DNA of 64,000 nucleotides from Bacillota bacterium (GCA_023388495.1 JAEWGC010000011.1:62001-126000), one strand, 5' to 3'. Shown: positions 7,810 to 16,280, counted from the first letter of the stretch. Numbers and translations are program-made. Notes: generated by a model not told the origin, from the letters alone.

Positions 7810-8751
7810 TTAATATCCTATTTTCAAATCAACTATATTTATTAAGTCTTCATTATTTATATATCTCTTCATATTCTTGTAGGCTATTTCGTATCTTCGT
7901 CTAGCATACACTTCTGAAGCCCAGGAGTTATGAGGGGATACAATCACATTATCCATTTCCCATAGAGGACTATCCTCAGGTAGGGGCTCTACTTCAAAAA
8001 CATCAAGGGCAGCCTTTTTTACTTTACCTGATTTTAGGTTATGGATTAGTGAGTTTTCATCTATTATACTTCCACGAGCAATATTTACTAGGTAAGTCCC
8101 ATCTTTCATACTATTAAATGCACCTTCATTTATAAGGTGATGAGTTTTATCAGTATAAGGTGTAGCTACTACTAAGAAGTCACATTGTGGGACTACATCA
8201 TTTATCTTATCTATACTAAAACATTCATGAAAATGGTTTACACTTCTTCCGCTAGAATTGATTCCAAGTATTTTAACACCAAAGGCCTCTAGCCTTTTAG
8301 CAGCTTCCTCAGCTATAGAACCAGTGCCTATAAATCCTATGGTTTTTCCATAAAGCTCTAGGAGTGAGGTATCCATTTTCCAAACTTTTTCATTTTGCTT
8401 ATCGTAGAATTCTTTGCTATTTTTAATCATTTCCAATATCTTAAGTACTATCCATTCAGCTATTGGTATGCTATATCCGCCTCTATTATTTGTAAGAATG
8501 ATATTTTGTGCTAAAACTTTTTCTATTGGAACATGATTTATACCAGCGCTTAATAGTTGAATCCATTTTAAATTTGGAAATAGGCCTATATCTATTTTAT
8601 TAAATGGATCGAAACACACCATTAAGTCAACATCTTTTATTTCATTGGAAAACTCAATATTTCTCTCATCTCTAAATATTATTTCATAACCTAAATCCTT
8701 TAAACTTTTTATTTCATCCTCTTTATACTTAAAAGTAACTAATGCTTTCAA
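7810..8751 (-). CDS. NAD-dependent D-2-hydroxyacid dehydrogenase
   Basis: A 313-residue member of the D-isomer 2-hydroxyacid dehydrogenase family. The Rossmann motif GFIGTGSIAEEAAKR lies near residue 139. Catalytic residues are visible as Arg in NIARGSIIDE, Glu in DVFEVEPLP and His in VSPHNSWAS. Such enzymes interconvert 2-keto acids and D-2-hydroxy acids or phosphoglycerate-like substrates; the substrate cannot be told from sequence alone. It is a monocistronic minus-strand gene with an AGGAGG site (complement near 8758-8763), convergent with ftcD. In an amino-acid fermenter it may reduce 2-keto acids made by transamination. Confidence 0.88.
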   Translation of the reverse strand: MKALVTFKYKEDEIKSLKDLGYEIIFRDERNIEFSNEIKDVDLMVCFDPFNKIDIGLFPNLKWIQLLSAGINHVPIEKVLAQNIILTNNRGGYSIPIAEWIVLKILEMIKNSKEFYDKQNEKVWKMDTSLLELYGKTIGFIGTGSIAEEAAKRLEAFGVKILGINSSGRSVNHFHECFSIDKINDVVPQCDFLVVATPYTDKTHHLINEGAFNSMKDGTYLVNIARGSIIDENSLIHNLKSGKVKKAALDVFEVEPLPEDSPLWEMDNVIVSPHNSWASEVYARRRYEIAYKNMKRYINNEDLINIVDLKIGY

Positions 8752-8898
8752 TAAAATACCTCCTTTTATGACTATACTATTATAATAATACCCATCAACC
8801 TATAAAAGCAATCTTTGTTAAATTTTGGATTAAGAAAGAAAAATGTTGCAAAATGTCGGAATTTCTGCTATATTCATTATGTTAAAATAAAATATTTG

Positions 8899-8968
8899 CT
8901 CTCATATAATCTCGATAATATGGTTCGGGAGTTTCTACAGGATAACCGTAAAATATCCTACTATGGGT
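8899..8968 (+). ncRNA. Purine riboswitch aptamer (guanine/hypoxanthine class)
   Basis: Hallmark sequences appear in order: CTCATATAATC (P1/J1-2), a P2 hairpin with TATGGTTCGGGA, GTTTCTAC (J2/3), a P3 hairpin AGGAT...ATCCT with loop AACCGTAAA, and ACTATGGG (J3/1-P1). The specificity base in J3/1 is C (ACTATG), which pairs with guanine or hypoxanthine; adenine riboswitches carry T there. It precedes a purine permease and a phosphoribosyltransferase gene, as expected for a purine-salvage switch. Confidence 0.92.
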
Positions 8969-9028
8969 CAGGATAACAGATAAAACTACAAGGGTGGAAT
9001 ACCAATTCTAACCTTTGTTTTCGTTTTT

Positions 9029-9075
9029 TAAAGGCTGGAGTTCTTTCCTATAGGAAAAGATTCCAGTCTTTTGTT
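9029..9075 (+). terminator. Riboswitch-controlled terminator
   Basis: AAGGCTGGAGTTCTTTCC pairs with GGAAAAGATTCCAGTCTT across a TATA loop, followed by TTTTGTTAT. Its position 60 bases after the aptamer and 45 bases before the permease start fits the expression platform of the purine riboswitch, with ligand promoting termination. Confidence 0.8.
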
Positions 9076-9123
9076 ATATGTATGCATTCCATTGATTGAG
9101 AGCGATGTAAAGGGGAGACATAA

Positions 9124-10191
9124 ATGGATTTATTAAAGGATTTACTGGCAGCATTGAGTGTTATTCTTAATGGATTACCTCAAGGACTTTTAGCGTTATC
9201 ATTTGGATTTGCATCTGTGCCTACGGCTTTTGCATTTATTGTTGGGGCAGTAGGGTGTTTAGCCTTAGGTGTAGTAGCTCCAGTTTCATTTCAGGCTGAA
9301 ACTATTACTCTGGCAGGAACAATGGGCAAAAACATGAGAGAAAGAATATCTATGGTTATTTTAGGCGGAGTAGGTATGACTATCATTGGTGCCTTTGGGC
9401 TTCTTGAAAAGATTGTAGCCTTTATAGGACCTGCTATTACCAGTGGGATGATGGCAGGGGTAGGTATTATGCTGACACGTGTAGCTGTTGATATGGCAAG
9501 AAAAAACAAGATTGTAGGCTACGGTTCTATTGCAATTAGTTTTATTACCTACATGTTTACTAAAGATCTAGTATATACCATTTCTATTTCTGTAATTGGT
9601 ACAAGTATTGTTGCAATGACTTTAAAGCAAAAATCTGATATTAATATTACTGAGAGAGAAAAAATAGTTTTTCAAAAGCCAATTGTAAACATTGACGTTA
9701 TTCGTGGCGCCTTAGCTATGATATGTTTAAATATAGGTGCCAATATTGCTTTTGGAGAGATTACCGGAAGTATTGCAAATATTGATGTAAATATTGATCA
9801 TTTATCTATTGTTAGTAGTTTGGCGGACCTTGCATCTGCAATGTTTGGAGGTGGACCAGTTGAGTCTATTATTTCTGCAACAGGTGGTGCACCACATCCG
9901 ATAATGTCTGGAGTTTTAATGATGAGTTTAATGGCCATTATCCTATTTGCAGGGCTATTGCCTAAAATGGCAAAATATATACCTAGTGAGTCAATAGCAG
10001 GATTCTTGTTTGTATTGGGAGCTATTGTAACGGTACCGGTTAATGCTATGGCAGCATTAAACGTAACAGGAGTACCAGGTGGTGCAATTGTTGGTGGAAT
10101 AACTATGACTGTAACTGCAATTACAGATCCATTTTTAGGTATGTTAGCAGGTATTATTTTTAAAGCATTTGCAAGTATATTAGGAATGTAA
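9124..10191 (+). CDS. NCS2-like purine (xanthine/uracil-type) permease
   Basis: A 355-residue, highly hydrophobic transporter with about ten or more predicted spans. GGGPVESIISATGG near residue 240 matches the substrate-site region of nucleobase permeases, and glycine-rich helices such as GPAITSGMMAGVGIML are typical. At 355 residues it is shorter than classical NCS2/AzgA members (about 430). It probably imports guanine, hypoxanthine or xanthine by cation symport. It is the first gene after a guanine-class riboswitch, has a GGGGAGA ribosome site, and is followed 18 bases later by a phosphoribosyltransferase gene, which together form an uptake-and-salvage unit. Confidence 0.82.
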   Translation: MDLLKDLLAALSVILNGLPQGLLALSFGFASVPTAFAFIVGAVGCLALGVVAPVSFQAETITLAGTMGKNMRERISMVILGGVGMTIIGAFGLLEKIVAFIGPAITSGMMAGVGIMLTRVAVDMARKNKIVGYGSIAISFITYMFTKDLVYTISISVIGTSIVAMTLKQKSDINITEREKIVFQKPIVNIDVIRGALAMICLNIGANIAFGEITGSIANIDVNIDHLSIVSSLADLASAMFGGGPVESIISATGGAPHPIMSGVLMMSLMAIILFAGLLPKMAKYIPSESIAGFLFVLGAIVTVPVNAMAALNVTGVPGGAIVGGITMTVTAITDPFLGMLAGIIFKAFASILGM

Positions 10192-10209
10192 TACAAGGGG
10201 GAATAATTA

Positions 10210-10749
10210 ATGAAAAAAACATATTCTATTGAAGTGGCAGGAGTGACACGTGAGCTGCCTATTATACAAATTAATGATAGTCTTAGTATTGCAAGCTTTG
10301 TAATATTAGGAGATACTGAACTGGTTTGTGCAGCAGCTCCAGAGATCGTTAAAAGACTGCCTGAAATTGATGTGCTTGTTACGGCAGAGGCAAAGGGAAT
10401 TCCTTTAGTATTTGAGATATCAAGATTATTAAATATGAAAAATTATATTGTAGCTAGAAAAAGTGTGAAGCCTTATATGAGTTCACCAATTATTGATGAA
10501 GTTGTATCTATAACGACGCAAAAAAAACAGCTATTATGCTTAGAAGAAAAAGATGTGGAATGTATAAGAGGAAAGAGAGTAGCTATTATTGACGATGTTA
10601 TAAGTACTGGAGAGTCAATCCAAGCACTAGAAAGACTTGTAGAGTTAGCAGGGGGTATTATTTCTGCTAAAGCAGCCATACTAGCAGAAGGAGAAGCAGC
10701 AAATAGAGAGGATATTATTTTCTTAGAATATCTTCCGCTCTTTGAATAG
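10210..10749 (+). CDS. Purine phosphoribosyltransferase (adenine-PRT-like fold)
   Basis: A 179-residue type I phosphoribosyltransferase. The PRPP-binding loop VAIIDDVISTGES lies near residue 118, and the region DVLVTAEAKGIPLVFEISR resembles the corresponding part of apt-type enzymes. It converts a free purine base plus PRPP to the nucleotide. Overall similarity looks closest to adenine PRT, but the operon is governed by a guanine/hypoxanthine-class riboswitch, so hypoxanthine, guanine or xanthine may be the real substrate. It is the second gene after the permease and is followed by a terminator shared with the opposing remnant. Confidence 0.85.
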   Translation: MKKTYSIEVAGVTRELPIIQINDSLSIASFVILGDTELVCAAAPEIVKRLPEIDVLVTAEAKGIPLVFEISRLLNMKNYIVARKSVKPYMSSPIIDEVVSITTQKKQLLCLEEKDVECIRGKRVAIIDDVISTGESIQALERLVELAGGIISAKAAILAEGEAANREDIIFLEYLPLFE

Positions 10750-10757
10750 AGCTTATA

Positions 10758-10800
10758 AATAATCTAGGCACTAGGTAGCTAATCTAGTGCCTAAATTATT
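10758..10800. terminator. Bidirectional terminator
   Basis: AATAATcTAGGCACTAG pairs with CTAGTGCCTAaATTATT around a 9-base loop, followed by TTTTTC. It lies between the purine PRT gene and the convergent remnant on the minus strand. Confidence 0.8.
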
Positions 10801-11217
10801 TTTCAAACTTTCGATTTTATAAACCAGTAAATTCAAGAAAAGTCCCACATCAGTAACTATGCCTATAGTTTGGCTACTTCCTCTATAACATAGTTTTGTA
10901 ACTACAGCAGAATTAATATCTACACATATCATCTTAATTTTTGCAGGGAGTATATTTCCGCTTGCAATTCCATGTAGCATAGACCCAAGGACTAATACAA
11001 TATCTGAAGATTGCAAGTATTTGTTGTAGGCTTCTTGAGCTTCAATCATATCGGTGATTGTATCTGGCAATGGACCGTCGTCTCTGAGGCTTCCTGCTAG
11101 AACAAATGGAGTACGATTCATTACACATTCATACATTATTCCTGAAGAAAGTGATCTTGATTCTACAGTCTTTTGTATTGAACCATGTTTCATAACTCGA
11201 TTTATGGCCCTCACCAT
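10771..11217 (-). pseudogene. Truncated LOR/SDH-family (TIGR00300-type, ArgZ/AgrE C-terminal-like) remnant
   Basis: The 148 residues match the C-terminal portion of the LOR/SDH conserved family: SGIMYECV, FVLAGSLRDDGPLPDTITDM, GSMLHGIASGNILP and the DIN-AVVTKL...GSSQTIGIVTDVGLFLNLL block. Family proteins are around 400 residues and include arginine dihydrolase/ornithine cyclodeaminase-type enzymes, so the N-terminal part is missing. The frame stays open only about 48 bases upstream before a TGA, and the SSS transporter gene ends at 11259, leaving no room for the rest. No good ribosome site precedes the first Met. I read it as a 5'-truncated pseudogene, although expression as a short protein cannot be excluded. 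Confidence 0.65.
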
Positions 11218-11258
11218 AGCCGAATATATATTTAGTGAAGATTGTATGCATGATAAAT

Positions 11259-12653
11259 TTAGTTGTCAAGTGTTTTTTTGAAATTATGTTGATTATTTTT
11301 TATACTTCCTAAAATACAAATAGTAGATGAAACTATAACTGGAAATATAAACGCAAATAATAATTTATTAGCTATAAATGAAGGTATACCAGAAGCAACA
11401 CCTAGTATAGCTGCTAATATAGCAATATTCTCCTTCAAATAAGGGTTGAAAAGTCCAAAAAATAATGGAACAAACACTCCAGCACATACTAAATCTGCCA
11501 CGAGGAAAAGGTATAAAACACTGTATCCTTTTGATGATATAAGAGTTGCAGTTAAAATTAAAAAGACTGTAATTATTCTAGCATGTGTAAGTGAATTTGC
11601 TCGCTTAGTGTTTTTTAATAATCTTATACTAGAGAGAGTTGCAACCATTGCATTTAAAAGAGTATCCACTGTACTCATGACTAATACTAAAGCCAAGATG
11701 AAAACAGCCACTATCAATTCTTTTGGAAACAATGAATAGACTAATGAAAATAAAGCAACTGAGGGATTATCGTCAATCCCAAGTCCAGAGGATGCTATTC
11801 CTATAAATCCAGTTATAATCATAATAGGAAGAACTATTAAAATACATGTAATTAAAGATTTTTTAACTACAGTATTATTTTTTCCAGAATATATTCTTTG
11901 CCAATATCCTTGATGAAAAAGGTTTGCAGCGAAAACTCCAATGCATAAAGTTAATCCGTATTCAATTCCACCAAGATTTTTAAAATCTAATAAATCTGGC
12001 TTATTAATAGCAATTTGTTCCAATACTTCTCCTAGTCCACCGCTATAATATAGAATTCCAATAGTCACTATGATAAGCAAAATAACAATTAATATCATTT
12101 GAATTAAATCTGTAAACATAGAGGCTTTAAGTCCACCATAAGTAGTATATATCATAGTTCCGATTCCAACTAAAAATGCAGTATAAATAAGAGGAATCCC
12201 AGCTAGTTGATATGCTACTTGTGCAATAGCTGTAAGCTCTGCTACTATATGAACAAGCATATAGAATATTGATAATAAAAGAGTTAGAGAATACATATTT
12301 GATCCATATCTTTTTAAAGCATAATCATTAAGTGTGCTGCCCTCAGGTAGGTAAGCTCTAATTTTAGGACTAAGTACAGAAAATGCTAAATAAAGACTTG
12401 CTACTCCTATTGCATAACCTATAATTGTAGTTATTCCTCCAATAGCTCCAGCTTCAGGAGGTGTAAAAAGAATAAATACTCCAAGAAAGGAAGCTAGAAA
12501 TGTTGCAGTTAATATATGGGGACCTGTGCTATCTCTTACTGTTAGAAAGTCATCCATAGTTTCGATTTTTCCTTTACTATATAGAACTCCCATTATAGTA
12601 AAAGCTATAACTGTAAAAAACAACAAAAACATGACTAAAGAAAATGAAAGCAT
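11259..12653 (-). CDS. Sodium:solute symporter (SSS) family transporter in the thiamine operon
   Basis: A 464-residue membrane protein with about 12-13 hydrophobic segments and SSS-family motifs, including ATFLASFLGVF, TTYGGLKASMFTDLIQ (the conserved GG-x-xA-x-x-TD region) and VLVMSTVDTLLNAM. It is the last gene of the minus-strand operon thiW-thiD-thiM-thiE, starting 5 bases after thiE, so it is controlled by the upstream TPP riboswitch. Thiamine-linked SSS transporters (ThiV-type predictions) are known in other genomes. This context suggests uptake of thiamine, HMP or a thiazole precursor; the substrate is inference. Pantothenate or proline transport would be the alternative from the family alone. 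Confidence 0.85.
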   Translation of the reverse strand: MLSFSLVMFLLFFTVIAFTIMGVLYSKGKIETMDDFLTVRDSTGPHILTATFLASFLGVFILFTPPEAGAIGGITTIIGYAIGVASLYLAFSVLSPKIRAYLPEGSTLNDYALKRYGSNMYSLTLLLSIFYMLVHIVAELTAIAQVAYQLAGIPLIYTAFLVGIGTMIYTTYGGLKASMFTDLIQMILIVILLIIVTIGILYYSGGLGEVLEQIAINKPDLLDFKNLGGIEYGLTLCIGVFAANLFHQGYWQRIYSGKNNTVVKKSLITCILIVLPIMIITGFIGIASSGLGIDDNPSVALFSLVYSLFPKELIVAVFILALVLVMSTVDTLLNAMVATLSSIRLLKNTKRANSLTHARIITVFLILTATLISSKGYSVLYLFLVADLVCAGVFVPLFFGLFNPYLKENIAILAAILGVASGIPSFIANKLLFAFIFPVIVSSTICILGSIKNNQHNFKKTLDN

Positions 12654-12658
12654 GATTT

Positions 12659-13309
12659 TTACCTCCTATGATTTTTGAGCATATAGATTTCATTATATAA
12701 TTTCTCAGCTGCTTCTTTTATATTATCCTTTGACAATATAGCAGAAACTAAGGCAACTCCATCTATACCAGTTTCTATTACAGATTTTATATTACTTTCA
12801 TTGATACCACCTATTCCCACGATTGGAATATTTATATTAGCTTTTATGTGTTTAAGTTGATCTAAATCAACTTTACGGGTATTTGTCTTGGTAATAGTAG
12901 GGAATAGGGCCCCTACTCCAATATAGTCTGCGCCATCTTCTATTGCTTTTTTTGCCTCATCTAAATTGGCAGTAGAAACACCCAAGATCTTACTTTGACC
13001 TATAATCTTTCGTACAATATTAGCTGGTAAATCACTTTGTCCAATATGAACACCATCAGCGTCTACTGCTAAGGCAATATCAACTCTATCGTTTATAATT
13101 AAAGGAATGTCGTATCTGTCGGTTAATTTTTTAACCTCAACAGCAAGGTTGTAAAATTCTAAGGAACTAGCACTTTTTTCTCTAAGCTGAACAACAGATA
13201 CTCCTCCTAAAATTCCTTGCTCCAAGGATTTTAGAAAGTCCTGGCCATTTAAAAGATCTCTGTCTGTTACTAAATAAAGCTCGTATTTAATATCTTTATA
13301 GGATTTCAT
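12659..13309 (-). CDS. thiE: Thiamine-phosphate synthase
   Basis: A TIM-barrel enzyme joining HMP-pyrophosphate and hydroxyethylthiazole-phosphate to thiamine phosphate. Motifs include LYLVTDRD, VVQLREKSAS, LIINDRVDIALAVDADGVH, IGQSDLP, YIGVGALFPTITK and VGIGGIN, all characteristic of ThiE. An upstream in-frame ATG at 13336 exists, but the ATG at 13309 has an AAGGGG site and gives the standard N-terminus (MKSYKDIKYELYLVTD, ~216 residues), so I use it. It overlaps the end of thiM by 14 bases and is followed by the SSS transporter gene after 5 bases. Confidence 0.95.
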   Translation of the reverse strand: MKSYKDIKYELYLVTDRDLLNGQDFLKSLEQGILGGVSVVQLREKSASSLEFYNLAVEVKKLTDRYDIPLIINDRVDIALAVDADGVHIGQSDLPANIVRKIIGQSKILGVSTANLDEAKKAIEDGADYIGVGALFPTITKTNTRKVDLDQLKHIKANINIPIVGIGGINESNIKSVIETGIDGVALVSAILSKDNIKEAAEKLYNEIYMLKNHRR

Positions 13310-14114
13310 AAAGTTTTCCCCTTTCTTTAATATCATCTTTTGAAAATTTACTTACTGCATCCATCAAGTAAACTTTAAAACTCCCTAAACCTTCTGATTC
13401 TTTTAAACGATTTTTTGCATTTTCTCCAGAAATACCCATAATCATTATTCCAGCAATAGCTCCGTATAAAGTATTTTCTCCAGCTCCACAACACAGTCCT
13501 ATTAAAGATGAACTCATGCATCCTGTTCCTGTTATATTAGACAATATTTCATGACCATTCTTAATAAAAAAAGTCTTTTTTCCATTAGAGATAATATCTA
13601 CTGCACCTGTTATTGCAACTACACAATTTAATTTTTTAGCTAAACTAGTGGCTATTTCTTGTCCGCCATCTAGAGTATTATCTATGGAGTCTACACCTTT
13701 AGTTAAACTATTTATACCGTAAATGTTCTTTATTTCAGACATATTGCCTCTTATAACTGATAAACTAACTTCTCTTACAATTTTTTCTACAGTGCTATTC
13801 CTTAGATTAGTAGCACCTACACCTACAGGATCCAATACTACTGGAATATTTAATGCATTGGCTCTTTTTCCTGCTATAATAAAGGAGTCTATAGTTCTTC
13901 CATTTAATGTACCAGTATTTAATACTAATGCAGAGGCGATAGATACCATTTCTACTACTTCATTAGGATCGTCTGCCATTATAGGGCTCCCACCCATAGC
14001 TAATACAATATTTGCACAATCATTGGCTGTAACATAATTAGTTATGTGATGAATGAGGGGCTTTTTTTCTTTAATTTTTTCTAAAATTCCATATATTTCA
14101 TTATAAGATTCCAT
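13296..14114 (-). CDS. thiM: Hydroxyethylthiazole kinase
   Basis: A 272-residue ribokinase-fold enzyme that phosphorylates 4-methyl-5-(2-hydroxyethyl)thiazole for thiamine salvage. Typical motifs: HHITNYVTANDCAN near the N-terminus, ALVLNTGTL, VVLDPVGVGATNLR, VIRGNMSEI and the catalytic anion-hole region SNITGTGCMSSSLIG. It lies between thiD (9-base gap) and thiE (overlapping) in the TPP-controlled operon. No thiC or thiazole-synthesis gene is present here, consistent with salvage rather than de novo synthesis. Confidence 0.95.
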   Translation of the reverse strand: MESYNEIYGILEKIKEKKPLIHHITNYVTANDCANIVLAMGGSPIMADDPNEVVEMVSIASALVLNTGTLNGRTIDSFIIAGKRANALNIPVVLDPVGVGATNLRNSTVEKIVREVSLSVIRGNMSEIKNIYGINSLTKGVDSIDNTLDGGQEIATSLAKKLNCVVAITGAVDIISNGKKTFFIKNGHEILSNITGTGCMSSSLIGLCCGAGENTLYGAIAGIMIMGISGENAKNRLKESEGLGSFKVYLMDAVSKFSKDDIKERGKLYEIL

Positions 14115-14123
14115 GATTTTCTC

Positions 14124-14918
14124 CTAGTTAAATTTTTCATATAGTTCGTAAAAATGGTGGACAGGTCCCACTCCTTTTCCAATAGGAAAAGAATATTGAA
14201 TAGCAAGAGTGATATAGTTCTTTGCCTTGTCTATTGATTCCATAACAGAAAAACCTTTACCAAGATTGGATGCAATGGCAGAGGATAATGTACAGCCTGT
14301 GCCATGAGTATTTTTGGTATTGATCCTAGGAGAGCTATAATAATAGAATTTTTCTCCATCATAGAGCACATCTAAAGCATCATCTTCAAGATGTCCACCT
14401 TTAACTAATATATATTTTGGACCCATTTTATAGATTACCTTTGCAGCTTTTTCCATATCATCAACTTTTTTTATCTCTAATCCAGTGATAACTTCTGCTT
14501 CGGGTATATTAGGTGTAACTACAGTTGCCATAGGAAGTAAGTAATTTATCAAAGCTTCTTTAGCATCAGATTGTAAAAGATGAAATCCGCTTTTAGATAC
14601 CATCACAGGGTCAACTACTAAATTATTTATGTGGTATTTACTAAGGGTTTCAGATATTATCTTTATTGTTTCAGTTTTAGAAACCATACCAATTTTTATT
14701 GCATCTACTGATATATCATCAAAGATTACTTCTATTTGCTTTTGAATAATATCTGCTGAAATATCTTGCACAGCAAAAACTCCTTGGGTGTTTTGTGCTG
14801 TAACAGCTGTGATAATGCTCATTCCATAAACTCCATGAGCAGAAAAAGTTTTTAGATCAGCTTGTATGCCAGCGCCTCCGCAACTATCTGAGCCTGCTAT
14901 TGTTAATAATTTTTTCAT
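14124..14918 (-). CDS. thiD: Hydroxymethylpyrimidine kinase / phosphomethylpyrimidine kinase
   Basis: A 264-residue ribokinase-family enzyme that phosphorylates HMP and HMP-phosphate. Visible motifs are TIAGSDSCGGAGIQADLKTF, GVYGMSIITAVTAQNT, VVDPVMVSKSG, VVTPNIPEAE, YILVKGGH and NTHGTGCTLSSAIA, all diagnostic of ThiD. It follows thiW by 6 bases and precedes thiM by 9 bases in the TPP-riboswitch operon on the minus strand. Confidence 0.96.
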   Translation of the reverse strand: MKKLLTIAGSDSCGGAGIQADLKTFSAHGVYGMSIITAVTAQNTQGVFAVQDISADIIQKQIEVIFDDISVDAIKIGMVSKTETIKIISETLSKYHINNLVVDPVMVSKSGFHLLQSDAKEALINYLLPMATVVTPNIPEAEVITGLEIKKVDDMEKAAKVIYKMGPKYILVKGGHLEDDALDVLYDGEKFYYYSSPRINTKNTHGTGCTLSSAIASNLGKGFSVMESIDKAKNYITLAIQYSFPIGKGVGPVHHFYELYEKFN

Positions 14919-14924
14919 TTTATC

Positions 14925-15425
14925 TCACCTCGTATTAGTAATGTAAGTACTTAAAATATTTGTTTTTATAATTACCTTTAGCAAAGAATATCCAATAATG
15001 GCACCAGCTAAAGAGCTCAGAAAAAATGGAACTACAAAGAAAAACAATGTAACTTCTTTTCCTAAAAAATACTTTGATATTGGATAAGAGACTATTGCGC
15101 CAATTATACCAGTTCCAAACACTTCACCTGTAATTGCATAAATTGATTTATTGGTTTTTTTATACAATATACCGGCTAAAAATGCACCAATCATACTACC
15201 GGGAAATGCAAGTAATGATCCAGTGCCTAATATATTTCTTATCAATGAAATAAGAAAAGCAACGGCCACTCCATACCAGGGTCCAAATAATACTGCCATT
15301 AGTAAATTAATTCCATGTTGAACAGGAAATATCTTTGATATTCCTAAAGGAATATAAATTATATTGGCACTTACAACGCCAATTCCTATTAACAAAGAAG
15401 AGAGAGTTAACTTTCGCAAATTCAT
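14925..15425 (-). CDS. thiW: ThiW, thiazole-type ECF transporter substrate-binding (S) component
   Basis: A small membrane protein of 166 residues with five or six spans. It carries the ThiW pattern: LSSLLIGIGVVSANIIYIPLG, then FPVQHGINLLMAVLFGPWYG and SLLAFPGSMIGAFLAGILY. It is thought to bind a thiamine precursor (thiazole) and to use a shared ECF ATPase module encoded elsewhere. A longer frame extends to 15488 but runs into the riboswitch terminator. The ATG at 15425 sits 8 bases after AGGAGG and is clearly the start. It is the first gene of the TPP-controlled operon. Confidence 0.92.
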   Translation of the reverse strand: MNLRKLTLSSLLIGIGVVSANIIYIPLGISKIFPVQHGINLLMAVLFGPWYGVAVAFLISLIRNILGTGSLLAFPGSMIGAFLAGILYKKTNKSIYAITGEVFGTGIIGAIVSYPISKYFLGKEVTLFFFVVPFFLSSLAGAIIGYSLLKVIIKTNILSTYITNTR

Positions 15426-15445
15426 GATCATCACCTCCTTATGGG

Positions 15446-15485
15446 AAAAATAAAAAAGCACAAATCCAAATGTAGGACTTGTGCT
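15446..15485 (-). terminator. TPP-riboswitch terminator
   Basis: On the minus strand AGCACAAGTCC pairs with GGATTTGTGCT and is followed by a long T-rich tract, about 35 bases after the aptamer and just before the thiW ribosome site. It is the likely off-switch of the thiamine operon. Confidence 0.85.
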
Positions 15486-15519
15486 CAATTAAGCATATAA
15501 ATAAATGCTAAGTATTTAC

Positions 15520-15612
15520 ACTTCCCTACGCTGGCATTATCCAGATCAGGTTAAGGGATCAAAGACTTAATAGGGTCTTTTTCTCAGCTGGCCTTTCCAG
15601 CACTCCCAGTGA
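15520..15612 (-). ncRNA. TPP riboswitch (THI element)
   Basis: Read on the minus strand: ACTGGGAGTGCTGG, then GGCCAGCTGAGA, a variable P3 arm (AAAGACCC...GTCTTTGATCCC), and TTAACCTGATCTGGATAATG followed by CCAGCGTAGGGAAGT. The CTGAGA and ACCTGATCTGGATAATGCCAGCGTAGGGAA blocks are the invariant TPP-binding elements. It precedes thiW and controls thiW-thiD-thiM-thiE and the SSS transporter gene. Confidence 0.97.
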
Positions 15613-15843
15613 CTAATTAGTTATTTAATTTTGAATACATGAAAATAATATCATAGTAGGATTTAATAATCAATTTAAATTATGAAATTAAGCTATAAAT
15701 AATTTAGTTTCTTTATCCATAAAATTTTAACAGATAAATTATAGAGTGTTTTTTTAAAACAATATTATTATAGTAATATACTTTCTTTAAAATTTAAGTT
15801 AAGATATAATGTGATAATGAGGCTATAGTAAAGGAGGAAAATA
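15613..15843. other. AT-rich intergenic region with divergent promoters
   Basis: This is non-coding sequence between the TPP leader and ridA. A TATAAT near 15804 and an AAAGGAGG ribosome site just before 15844 belong to ridA. The minus-strand promoter of the thiamine operon must lie near 15630-15680, but no strong match stands out. Confidence 0.4.
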
Positions 15844-16233
15844 ATGACAAGGATAGTTTATAATGCCATGGGAGTATCAGCATCAGGGCCATATTCACAT
15901 GCAGTAGATGCGGGAGAATTAGTTTTTTTATCAGGGCAAACTGCAATGAATAGAGATCCAGCACCAACGGTTAAAGGTAGTATTGCTGAACAAACTAAAC
16001 AATGCTTCGTCAATTTATTTAGGGTACTGGAGGAGGCTGGACTTACTTCAGATGATGTTGTAAAGGTAAATGTATACTTAACAGATATGACCAATTTTTC
16101 AGAAATGAATGAAGTGTATAAAACACATTTTTCTGAACCATATCCTGCTAGGACATGTATAGCCGTTTTAGGCTTACCCCTTGGGGCAGAAGTAGAGATA
16201 GAATTGGTGGCAAAGAAACCTACTGTTAAGTAG
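15844..16233 (+). CDS. ridA: RidA family reactive intermediate/imine deaminase
   Basis: A 129-residue YjgF/YER057c/UK114 protein. Conserved features are GPYSHAVDAGELVFLSGQTA near the N-terminus, the VVKVNVYLTDMTNF segment and the active-site Arg in PARTCIAV, followed by VEIELVA. RidA hydrolyses reactive enamine/imine intermediates such as 2-aminoacrylate made by PLP-dependent serine/threonine dehydratases, protecting other PLP enzymes. It is a single-gene unit with AAAGGAGG before ATG, ended by a perfect palindromic terminator. It fits an organism with heavy amino-acid catabolism. Confidence 0.93.
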   Translation: MTRIVYNAMGVSASGPYSHAVDAGELVFLSGQTAMNRDPAPTVKGSIAEQTKQCFVNLFRVLEEAGLTSDDVVKVNVYLTDMTNFSEMNEVYKTHFSEPYPARTCIAVLGLPLGAEVEIELVAKKPTVK

Positions 16234-16234
16234 T

Positions 16235-16268
16235 AACAATGCTATATCTTTAAAGATATAGCATTGTT
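16235..16268. terminator. Perfect 34-bp palindromic bidirectional terminator
   Basis: AACAATGCTATATCTTT is followed directly by its exact reverse complement AAAGATATAGCATTGTT. It separates convergent ridA and tetR, with T-rich sequence on the plus side and A-rich sequence on the other. Confidence 0.8.
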
Positions 16269-16280
16269 AAATTAATTATT

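Noticed and set aside
9798..10196. 132-residue open frame on the minus strand
   Set aside because: It lies wholly opposite the purine permease gene, has no ribosome site, and its Pro/Ile/Ala-rich composition mirrors the glycine-rich coding strand.
11054..11281. 75-residue plus-strand frame
   Set aside because: It overlaps the LOR/SDH remnant and the end of the SSS transporter gene, with no similarity or ribosome site of its own.
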